A model generated the notes under the pieces. That model did not search any database. It was not told where the DNA came from and worked only from the letters and a program-made list of their open reading frames with translations. Shown here piece by piece: positions 1 through 5,840 of a stretch of DNA of 9,763 nucleotides. Numbering within the stretch: position 1 is the first letter of the stretch; every line of letters begins with the position of its first letter. The translations under genes and the position numbers were made by a program. The stretch comes from Bryobacteraceae bacterium (lineage in GTDB: Bacteria > Acidobacteriota > Terriglobia > Bryobacterales > Bryobacteraceae): assembly GCA_025929455.1 (NCBI GenBank), contig JAICMB010000082.1, forward strand, positions 1 through 9,763. Reading direction: 5' to 3'.

Positions 1-407
1 CCACGTCATCGGAAGCCGAAACGATCGCACTCGGCGAGCAGCTCGCGCGCACGCTCCCATCGCGCGCGGTCGTGCTGCTCATTGGCAATCTCGGGGCCGG
101 AAAGACCACACTCGCTAAAGGCATCGTGAAAGGACTCGGCGCCGCGACCCCCGAAGATGTCTCGAGCCCCACCTACACGCTCATCCACGAATACGCAGAT
201 CGCGTCTATCATGTCGACCTCTACCGCCTCGACGACCCTGCCGCGGTCGCGCGCCTCGGCCTGGACGAGATCTTCACGCGCGATGCCGTAACGCTGATCG
301 AGTGGGGCGAGCGCTTCCCGGAACTCATGCCGCCGCAGAGGATCGAAATCGTGCTCACGCGACAGGGCGACGACAGTCGCACGATTGAGGTGCGTAGAAA
401 GGTGTAG
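1..407 (+). CDS. tsaE: tRNA threonylcarbamoyladenosine (t6A) biosynthesis ATPase TsaE, 5'-truncated
   Basis: TsaE is the cytoplasmic P-loop ATPase that works with TsaB and TsaD to place threonylcarbamoyl on A37 of ANN-decoding tRNAs. The reading frame is already open at the left edge: 134 codons are visible from position 3, so only the first few residues of a usual 140-150 aa protein are missing. The first internal start candidate, a GTG at 72, would cut into the conserved N-terminus and is not the real start. Visible landmarks, numbered from codon 3: the Walker A loop GNLGAGKTT (28-36), the family signature SSPTYTLIHEY (54-64), HVDLYRL (70-76), and LIEWGER (98-104) with the acidic residue of the Walker B region. 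All key motifs are intact. A candidate terminator overlaps the stop codon. Identification is secure; the true start lies outside the window. Confidence 0.95.
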   Translation, partial: TSSEAETIALGEQLARTLPSRAVVLLIGNLGAGKTTLAKGIVKGLGAATPEDVSSPTYTLIHEYADRVYHVDLYRLDDPAAVARLGLDEIFTRDAVTLIEWGERFPELMPPQRIEIVLTRQGDDSRTIEVRRKV

Positions 408-435
408 TCGATTGCGGGAGATTACGACTTTTTTT
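406..435 (+). terminator. Candidate intrinsic terminator after tsaE
   Basis: The arms AGTCG (406-410, overlapping the TAG stop) and CGACT (425-429) can pair. The stem can be extended by AT/AT (411-412 with 421-422) across a 2-nt bulge, leaving an 8-nt loop. A run of seven T (429-435) follows directly. The stem is short, but the uninterrupted T tract is the only one of its kind in this GC-rich window, and its position just after the stop codon fits a rho-independent terminator that separates tsaE from the next transcription unit. Confidence 0.5.
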
Positions 436-446
436 GCTGCGGCCTG

Positions 447-452
447 TAGAAT
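447..452 (+). promoter_or_regulatory. Candidate -10 box TAGAAT for the first TPR gene
   Basis: TAGAAT differs from TATAAT at one position and lies 34 bp upstream of the GTG start at 487, just after the putative tsaE terminator. Transcription would start near 459. No convincing TTGACA-like -35 box exists at 16-18 bp spacing (the sequence there is ACGACT/TACGAC). The call therefore rests on the hexamer and its context only. Confidence 0.35.
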
Positions 453-486
453 CCGCCAGCCCGCGTCCCGCTAAACTCTTAAGAAA

Positions 487-1464
487 GTGCTGCTGCTGTT
501 TCTCCTCGCGGGCGCCGCGCCCGTTTGCACGCCCCGCGACCCCGCCGCGTGCCATCGCGCCGCTATCGCCCTCGCGCAATCGAGACAGTTCGCGCAAGCC
601 GCCGCGGCCGAAAAAATTTTCGCGGCGTCGGATCTCGCAGATGAATCCGCGTGGTCCCGCGTCGCGGCACTCGCGATTGAAAGTGCGAGCAAAGGCCTCG
701 CCCTCGAAGCCGCGCAACATGCAGCCGCGGCGCAGGACACGCCCGCCAACCACCGCCTGCTCGCGCGCGCGTACGCACTCAACGCGCAACCCGACCAGGT
801 CATCGCCGAACTGCGCGAAGTCGCCCGCCGGCTGCCGTTCGATGAAGCCGCGCAGTTCGACTACGCGAACGCGCTACTAAGGCAGGAGCGTTTTGCCGAC
901 GCCGTCACCACGCTCGAAAAAGCCCGCGCCACATTCGATAAAAGCGCGCAGATTGAGTTAGCCCTCGGGGTCGCCTACTACGGCCAGCGCCGGTTCACCG
1001 ACGCTATCCATTCTTTCCTGCGCACCATCGACCTCGCGCCCGAAGTGCCGCAGCCGTATGAATTCATCGCGCGCATGATCGACCAGGCCGGCGGTGCGCT
1101 GCCCGAGATCACGCGCAAGTTCGCCGCCTGGAACACCGCCGAATCTAACAGCGCGCTGCCGCCGTATGTCTATGCCAAAGCGCTGGCCGCCGGCAATGCG
1201 CCGCTGGAGCAATGCGAGAAACTCCTGCGAGAGTCGATCGCGCGCGATCCCAAATTCGCTACAGCTCACTTTGAGCTAGGCACGCTCCTTGAACGCCAGC
1301 GCAAGTGGCAGGACGCCGCCGCCGAACTCCAAACCGCCGTCGCGCTCGATCCCAAGCAGGCCGACGCGCATTACCATCTCGCACGCGTCTACGACCGCCT
1401 CGGCAAAACGGCGAAAGCCGCGGCCGAAAGAGAAGTACACGCCGCCCTCACAAAGCGGCAGTAG
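487..1464 (+). CDS. Secreted tetratricopeptide-repeat (TPR) protein
   Basis: This 325-residue protein is probably exported and acts as a protein-protein interaction scaffold in the periplasm. GTG at 487 is the only usable start: an in-frame TAA lies at 472-474 and the codons between are ACT CTT AAG AAA. The N-terminus (residues 1-12, LLLFLLAGAAP) is a short hydrophobic export signal lacking the usual basic residues. The Cys at 14 does not sit in a good lipobox. TPR-like helical pairs are visible at about 120-153 (FDYANALLRQERFADAV), 154-187 (LALGVAYYGQRRFTDAI), 258-291 (AHFELGTLLERQRKWQDAA) and 292-325 (AHYHLARVYDRLGKTAKAA), with less regular helices at about 25-118. The protein contains no catalytic motif. 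It lies 34 bp ahead of the molybdoenzyme gene and may be co-transcribed with it. A second secreted TPR protein sits further down the same strand. The partner cannot be deduced. Confidence 0.85.
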   Translation: MLLLFLLAGAAPVCTPRDPAACHRAAIALAQSRQFAQAAAAEKIFAASDLADESAWSRVAALAIESASKGLALEAAQHAAAAQDTPANHRLLARAYALNAQPDQVIAELREVARRLPFDEAAQFDYANALLRQERFADAVTTLEKARATFDKSAQIELALGVAYYGQRRFTDAIHSFLRTIDLAPEVPQPYEFIARMIDQAGGALPEITRKFAAWNTAESNSALPPYVYAKALAAGNAPLEQCEKLLRESIARDPKFATAHFELGTLLERQRKWQDAAAELQTAVALDPKQADAHYHLARVYDRLGKTAKAAAEREVHAALTKRQ

Positions 1465-1467
1465 AAT
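1462..1467 (+). promoter_or_regulatory. Candidate -10 box TAGAAT before the molybdoenzyme gene
   Basis: A second TAGAAT hexamer overlaps the stop codon of the TPR gene and lies 31 bp before the ATG at 1499, nearly the same offset as the copy at 447. A start near 1474 would leave a leader of about 25 nt. No -35-like hexamer is seen at the right distance, and overlap with a stop codon makes chance occurrence more likely. Confidence 0.22.
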
Positions 1468-1498
1468 AACAGAAAGCGCTTACGTCCGCTGCTTGTCT

Positions 1499-2179
1499 AT
1501 GTATCGCCGCACATTCCTTGCGTCTACCGCCGCGTCCGCCCTTGCCATAGGCGGCACCAATAATTCGCTGCTGCTGCCGAGCGATAACCCGGATAATTTC
1601 CATTTCCGGCTGATGTGGTACAACCCGATCCCGCCCATCAACCAGTCCACCTACCGTCTCCAGGTCAAAGGCCTCGTCGAAAAGCCCGCCGCGTTCTCCG
1701 TCGCGCATCTGCGCGGCCTCCCGCACGAAATGCAAGGCTCGCGCATGAAGTGCGTGCAGTGCTGGAGTTCGCGCGCCGAATGGGGCGGCTTCCGCTTCGG
1801 ACACCTGATCGAACTCGTCAAGCCCAAAGCCAATGCGCACGCCGTGCGCATCGACTGCGCCGACAAGTGGTACGAATATTTCACGGTTAAAGATCTGCTT
1901 TCCCCGCGCGTGCTCTTCGCAATGGATATGAACGGCGCCGCGCTTGCGGATCGTCACGGCGCGCCGCTGCGGCTGATCGATCCGGGGCGCTACGGATACA
2001 AGTCTGCCAAACTGATCACATCCATCACATTCGTTGAAGAGGGCAAAGGCAGCATGGCGTGCGACATCGGCCCTTATTATTCGCCCACCGGCGAAATCCT
2101 CGCCGGCTACGACACGCCGCTCGACCTCGGCGGCAAAACGAAACACAAAATCCGGGGCGGCGAGATCACCGAATACTAA
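1499..2179 (+). CDS. Tat-exported molybdopterin-dependent oxidoreductase, sulfite oxidase/MsrP-like
   Basis: This is a 226-residue protein with the oxidoreductase molybdopterin-binding fold (sulfite oxidase/MsrP type). The N-terminus MYRRTFLASTAASALA is a twin-arginine signal, so the protein should fold with its cofactor in the cytoplasm and then be exported. The motif RMKCVQCWSSR (82-92) aligns with the RCVEAWS segment of MsrP, which makes Cys85 the expected molybdenum ligand. A second Cys at 88 is unusual compared with MsrP. Further landmarks are EWGGFRF (94-100), the HGAPLRLI segment (153-160) and GYKSAKLI (166-173). No haem or dimerisation domain is present, so it resembles a stand-alone catalytic subunit. 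The frame stays open upstream across the preceding gene, but ATG 1499 is chosen because it begins the Tat signal. There is no clear ribosome-binding site. The next gene starts 1 bp after its stop. The substrate (sulfite, a sulfoxide or other) is unknown. Confidence 0.88.
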   Translation: MYRRTFLASTAASALAIGGTNNSLLLPSDNPDNFHFRLMWYNPIPPINQSTYRLQVKGLVEKPAAFSVAHLRGLPHEMQGSRMKCVQCWSSRAEWGGFRFGHLIELVKPKANAHAVRIDCADKWYEYFTVKDLLSPRVLFAMDMNGAALADRHGAPLRLIDPGRYGYKSAKLITSITFVEEGKGSMACDIGPYYSPTGEILAGYDTPLDLGGKTKHKIRGGEITEY

Positions 2180-2180
2180 G

Positions 2181-3347
2181 ATGACCGCGTTGACCAAGCG
2201 TGCGTTCCTCAAGCTCGCGGGTCTTTCCATCGCTCCTCGCATCCTGCCTTCGCGGCTGCTCCGCGCCGCCACCATTCGCGCGGGCAACACGCGCCGCGTC
2301 ATCATCGTCACCTTCGGCGGCGGCGTGCGCTATTCGGAAACGTTCTCACCCGAAGGCCTGCGCAACATTCCGCGCCTCGCCGCGTTGCGCCCGCATGGCC
2401 AGTTCTTCCGCAATTGCGTCAATTCCGGCGTGCTCTCGCATTTCAATTCCACCGCCAGCATCGTCACCGGCAACTGGCAGCACGTCGACGACTTCGGTTT
2501 TCAGCCGCCGTCCGGCCCCACGCTGTTCGAGTGCTATCGCAAAGCCACCGGCGCCGGTCCGATGGATGCGTGGATCGTCGCGACCAACAAAAGCTTCTCT
2601 ACTATGGGCGCCAGCGCCGCGCGCGACTGGGGTGCTCCCTTCGGCGCGAACGTGGTCCTGCCCAAACAACTCCTGCTCGATGCCGTACAGGAAGTTGTGC
2701 GTAAGCGCTCGCATGAGGGCGTCGCCAACCGCGACAACGTTCATCGCCAGCTCGAGAGCATGCTGAGCGAAGGCTACGAGGGCGTCGGCTGGACCATCTT
2801 CAAAGCCGGGAACGCGCTCGACGCGCATGTGCGCGAAACCCTCACGCACGCGCTCACCGAATACATCAACGGCCCCGAAGCGCCCAACTCCGGCGACGAG
2901 CTCACGTTCTTCATCACGCGCGAAGTCATGCGCGAGTTTGCGCCGCGTCTCCTGCTGGTCAACTTCTGGGACATGGACATCGCGCACTGGGGCGCCTACT
3001 CGCTCTACCTCGGCGCCGTCACGCGCACGGACCGCCTCACCGGCATGTTGTGGGACGAAATCCAATCCAACCCGAACTATAAGGACAACACCACGGTCCT
3101 GATCCTTCCGGAACTGGGCCGCGACGGCGACGCCAACACCGCTAACGGTTTTCTCAACCATCGCAGCGGAGATCCGTCCTGCCGCAATATCTGGATGCTC
3201 GCGCTCGGTGCGGGCGTAGCGCGCGGCGAGACCGAACGCCCTGTGCATCACGTGGACGTGGCGGCTACGTCGCTCGATCTCCTTGGCGCGCGTGCCAAAA
3301 TGCCCGGCGATACCGCGGGCGAACCGCTGCGCGAGATTCTGGTGTAA
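2181..3347 (+). CDS. Exported alkaline-phosphatase-superfamily (DUF1501/sulfatase-like) protein with altered active-site motifs
   Basis: The 388-residue product begins with MTALTKRAFLKLAG, a Tat-like signal with Lys-Arg in place of Arg-Arg, so export is likely. The rest resembles the alkaline phosphatase/sulfatase fold and most closely the DUF1501 branch: a first strand RRVIIVTFGGGVR (38-50), a possible nucleophile segment NSTASIVTGN (89-98, Thr91), WDMDIAHWGAY (263-273) with Asp and His at likely metal positions, LPELGRDGD (309-317) matching the EFGR motif of DUF1501 proteins, and NHRSG (326-330) with another likely metal His. The Asp usually found after the first strand is replaced by Phe-Gly-Gly-Gly, and the usual Asp-His pair near 311 reads Glu-Leu, so metal binding may be reduced or changed. 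ATG 2181 follows the molybdoenzyme stop by one base. The superfamily call is fairly confident; hydrolase activity is uncertain. Confidence 0.75.
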   Translation: MTALTKRAFLKLAGLSIAPRILPSRLLRAATIRAGNTRRVIIVTFGGGVRYSETFSPEGLRNIPRLAALRPHGQFFRNCVNSGVLSHFNSTASIVTGNWQHVDDFGFQPPSGPTLFECYRKATGAGPMDAWIVATNKSFSTMGASAARDWGAPFGANVVLPKQLLLDAVQEVVRKRSHEGVANRDNVHRQLESMLSEGYEGVGWTIFKAGNALDAHVRETLTHALTEYINGPEAPNSGDELTFFITREVMREFAPRLLLVNFWDMDIAHWGAYSLYLGAVTRTDRLTGMLWDEIQSNPNYKDNTTVLILPELGRDGDANTANGFLNHRSGDPSCRNIWMLALGAGVARGETERPVHHVDVAATSLDLLGARAKMPGDTAGEPLREILV

Positions 3348-3349
3348 CG

Positions 3350-4633
3350 ATGCCCGCTGGCAGCCCGAAAGTCTCGCCCACGCTCGAAGCCTTCATCGAG
3401 AAGGGCCTTTTCGATCGCCTGCCGGTGACGTTCTCCACGTTTTTCTACGAGCAGATTCAGGACTGGAACTTGCTGTTTCCGGCCGAACAGTCTTACTTCG
3501 AGCGATTGTTCACTCTCCTCGACCGCTCCGACCCGCGGGAAGTCGAACGTGTGCTCGCTCCCGTGCGCGAGGCAGAAACACTGATGGGCGTCAACTCGCG
3601 GGTGTGGCCGCGCCGGACGTTTACGCTCGACCAGGTCGATTTTCTCAATCGCTCGCCGCACTACGCGGTGTGGCGCAAGGCGATTGCTGACGTGTTCGCG
3701 CACGTCGATCCCATTCTCGATTCCGAAGTCGCGCGCCAGGGGCGCCCACGTCTCGTGATTGTGGTGTCGCCCGCGGAATTGCCTGTGGGGCCCGACCGCA
3801 TGTGGCGGCGCATCGCGCCCTTCGGCAACCTCGTCGCGGTCGAAACTCCCGCCGACGCGGGCGACTATCTTCCGCTGCTGCTCACGGGTAAACCGGGTTC
3901 CGCCGCGGCGCCCGCTATCACCGATCTGCTGATGAATGCGCAATACCGCGAGGCGCCGCAGCCGCCGTACACAGCGTGGACGGTCGAAGCGAACGCGCAC
4001 CTTGCGGCGCTGTCGCGTCACGATCGCGTTGTGCGCCTCAGCTATGCGCAATTGCAAAATTACCGTTCGCGGCTGATGCACGACGTTCAGGAGATCGTCG
4101 AGAAGGAGCGCATCCGCGGCCCGCGCCAGTTGAGCGCGCGCTTGAAACGACTGCAGATTCGTCCGGAGGAAGGCGAGCTTGGACGCGATGCACCGCTTGC
4201 CGAGTTCACCCGCGCCGTTCTGCTGGCCGGCAACGGTACGCTGCTGCTCAACAACACCTTTGTCGAATGGGCCACGGTGCAGGCGGTGCGCCGCGCGCGG
4301 CCGGTTGTCGCAGTTATCGGCTACGGCGTGCGCAATAAAATCAAACCGTTCAGCAGCATCCTGATCTATACCGATCAGGACGCTTCGAACCCCATTCCAT
4401 CGCAGGCCGACGTGCTCGGCTCCTATGTCGACATCGAAGTGTTCCATCAATATGTCTGGCAGGAGTTCCAGAAATACGCCGAATATCGCGGCAACACCGC
4501 ATTCTTATTTACCGGTGACGGGCTCGATCAGATGCTCGTGATGGCGCCGCCCGACTATCCAATCCGCGCGGCCGCGCAACCGTGGAAACTCGCGGATGTC
4601 TTTCAACACACCCGCGATTGGTTGAATCTGTAA
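3350..4633 (+). CDS. Conserved-looking protein of unknown function, cytoplasmic, 427 aa
   Basis: I do not recognise a family. The protein has no signal peptide or membrane segment, so it should stay in the cytoplasm, unlike most of its operon neighbours. Apparent parts are: a helical N-terminus (10-125) rich in aromatic and acidic residues; an alpha/beta-like segment starting with the strand RPRLVIVVSPAELPVG (132-147); a basic helical linker (about 235-270); and a second alpha/beta-like segment with strands FTRAVLLAGNGTLLL (286-300), ARPVVAVIGYG (316-326) and SSILIYTDQD (335-344), then NTAFLFTGDG (382-391). The Asn-rich turn LLNNTFVEW (299-307) is a candidate signature. No P-loop, Rossmann glycine motif or Cys metal site is clear. 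ATG 3350 follows the upstream stop by 2 bp, and the TAA stop overlaps the next ATG (TAATG). A cytoplasmic role in maturation or regulation of the exported partners is possible, but this is a guess. Confidence 0.8.
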   Translation: MPAGSPKVSPTLEAFIEKGLFDRLPVTFSTFFYEQIQDWNLLFPAEQSYFERLFTLLDRSDPREVERVLAPVREAETLMGVNSRVWPRRTFTLDQVDFLNRSPHYAVWRKAIADVFAHVDPILDSEVARQGRPRLVIVVSPAELPVGPDRMWRRIAPFGNLVAVETPADAGDYLPLLLTGKPGSAAAPAITDLLMNAQYREAPQPPYTAWTVEANAHLAALSRHDRVVRLSYAQLQNYRSRLMHDVQEIVEKERIRGPRQLSARLKRLQIRPEEGELGRDAPLAEFTRAVLLAGNGTLLLNNTFVEWATVQAVRRARPVVAVIGYGVRNKIKPFSSILIYTDQDASNPIPSQADVLGSYVDIEVFHQYVWQEFQKYAEYRGNTAFLFTGDGLDQMLVMAPPDYPIRAAAQPWKLADVFQHTRDWLNL

Positions 4634-4839
4634 TGCCCGCCGCGATAACTATACTTCTCGCCTTGATCGTGCAGTCCGGCCGCGTGCAGACGTTTGCGGA
4701 AACGCCTTCGCAACGCGTGTCGCCGCCTCCCTCCGCCGCACCCGGGCCGCCCCCCGTAATCAGCTTTCGCTTCTTTGAAGGCACAGAGCACCGCCGCTTC
4801 TCCGGCCTCGACTTAACGCTCGACGACGCTGGTCATTGA
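4633..4839 (+). CDS. Small secreted or membrane-anchored proline-rich protein, 68 aa
   Basis: This short ORF fits exactly between its neighbours. Its ATG uses the last A of the upstream TAA (4631-4635), and its TGA shares its last base with the ATG of the TPR gene (4837-4841). Residues 1-14 (MPAAITILLALIVQ) form a hydrophobic export-like stretch. It is followed by a Ser/Pro-rich linker (25-42, with PPPSAAPGPPP) and a charged tail (43-68) containing FRFFEGTEHRRF. No known domain is seen, and there is no Cys for lipid attachment. The perfect stop-start overlaps on both sides are the main argument that it is translated. The alternative is a non-coding spacer that only happens to be open. Function unknown; a small tether or accessory subunit would fit the exported neighbours. 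Confidence 0.6.
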   Translation: MPAAITILLALIVQSGRVQTFAETPSQRVSPPPSAAPGPPPVISFRFFEGTEHRRFSGLDLTLDDAGH

Positions 4840-5840
4840 TGCTGCTGTTGCTCCTCTTTTTCTTTGCCGGCGATCCGCTCACGCGCGGCATTCAAGCGTT
4901 TCACGAGGGCCGCTATGCGGAGGCGCGCGCGGCGCTCCAGCAGGCCGCGCCCGGCCCGCAGACCAGCGCGTTTCTCGCTCTCACGCGCGCAGCGCAGGGC
5001 GAGTGCGCGGCGGTGGTCGGGGAACTCGAAACGCAGTACGCCGCCGCGACCGACCCGCACATTCAGCGATTAACCGGGCTCGCCGCGGTCGATTGCCGCG
5101 TCCGCGCCGGACAGTTCAATGAAGGCGAACGCACGCTCGCATTGCTGCAATCGCGTTTCCCTTCGGATGCCGACGTCCTTTACGAAGCCGCGCGCCTGCA
5201 CATGCGCGCCTGGAACGACACGCTGCTGCAGCTCTATCGCAAAGCGCCCGCCTCTTATCGCGTAAATCAAATCTCCGCCGAAGTGTTCGAAGCGCAAGGC
5301 CGCTACACCGAGGCCGCTGGCGAATACGAAAAGGCTATCGCGAAAAACCCCAAGGCGCTCGATTTGCACTTCCGGCTCGGGCGCGCGCTGCTCGCCTCCG
5401 GCCAGAGCGGGGAGGCGCTGCAGGCCGCGCTTCGTGCTTTTCAAGCGGAACTCGCACTCAATCCCTCCGACGCCGCCGCCGAATACGAAGTCGCGCAGAT
5501 CCTTGCGGCCGGCGGTGACCGCACCGCCGCTCTCGCTCATTTCGAGAGGGCATTACAGCTCGCTCCCGATTTTCCCGAAGCGCTGCTCGCGGTCGGCAAG
5601 CGACGCATAGCGGAAAAACGCTACACAGATGCGATCGCGTTGCTCGACCGGGCCGCGCGTCTAGATCCCGCGAGCGAAGCCGTGCATTACAACCTCATGC
5701 TCGCTTATCGCAACGCGGGCCGGCTTGACGACGCTCGCAAAGAGCAGCAAACGCTCGAGCGCCTGCGCCAGCCGCCCGCCGGCGAGTTCAGCGATTTCCT
5801 AAAGAAGCTCGGCGAAAAACCTGCCGCGACACAGCAATGA
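4839..5840 (+). CDS. Secreted tetratricopeptide-repeat protein
   Basis: A 333-residue protein with a strongly hydrophobic start (MLLLLLFFFAG, 1-11) as export signal, again without basic residues. ATG 4839 is preferred over the adjacent TTG at 4836 because it makes the TGATG overlap with the preceding stop. TPR-like helix pairs occupy most of the chain: about 12-45 (GIQAFHEGRYAEARAAL), 77-110, 139-172 (SAEVFEAQGRYTEAAGEYEKAI), 175-208, 211-244 (YEVAQILAAGGDRTAALAHF), 245-278 (LLAVGKRRIAEKRYTDAIALL) and 279-312 (VHYNLMLAYRNAGRLDDA). The last repeats fit the TPR consensus best. It overlaps the ASPIC/UnbV gene by 4 bp (ATGA). TPR proteins next to CRTAC1-like proteins are a familiar pairing in Acidobacteriota and Planctomycetota, which suggests the two act together outside the cytoplasm, probably as a scaffold. 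No catalytic residues are seen. Confidence 0.87.
   Translation: MLLLLLFFFAGDPLTRGIQAFHEGRYAEARAALQQAAPGPQTSAFLALTRAAQGECAAVVGELETQYAAATDPHIQRLTGLAAVDCRVRAGQFNEGERTLALLQSRFPSDADVLYEAARLHMRAWNDTLLQLYRKAPASYRVNQISAEVFEAQGRYTEAAGEYEKAIAKNPKALDLHFRLGRALLASGQSGEALQAALRAFQAELALNPSDAAAEYEVAQILAAGGDRTAALAHFERALQLAPDFPEALLAVGKRRIAEKRYTDAIALLDRAARLDPASEAVHYNLMLAYRNAGRLDDARKEQQTLERLRQPPAGEFSDFLKKLGEKPAATQQ

Noticed and set aside
434..880. 148-codon plus-strand frame over the start of the first TPR gene
   Set aside because: The translation is Arg/Pro/Ser-rich noise, whereas the 487-1464 frame gives a signal peptide and TPR repeats.
1474..1481. 8-bp palindrome AAGCGCTT before the molybdoenzyme gene
   Set aside because: It is too short to separate from chance and has no second copy or flanking symmetry to suggest an operator.
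1289..1498. Upstream extension of the molybdoenzyme frame to a start at 1289
   Set aside because: It would overlap the TPR gene by 176 bp and bury the Tat signal that begins at 1499. The extension has a Ser/Pro/Arg-rich out-of-frame composition.
2034..2180. Upstream extension of the phosphatase-fold frame to 2034
   Set aside because: It overlaps the preceding gene, and the Tat-like signal begins at 2181, one base after that gene's stop.
1448..3251. Long minus-strand frames of 287 and 301 codons opposite the molybdoenzyme and phosphatase-fold genes
   Set aside because: They are shadows of real plus-strand genes; the translations are Arg/Val/Ala-rich and show no recognisable motif.
3248..4450. 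400-codon open frame on the minus strand opposite the unknown protein
   Set aside because: It lies antisense to a gene with coupled boundaries and better codon use. Its translation is low-complexity (Arg/His/Ala/Val-rich) with no domain, as is common for antisense frames in GC-rich DNA.
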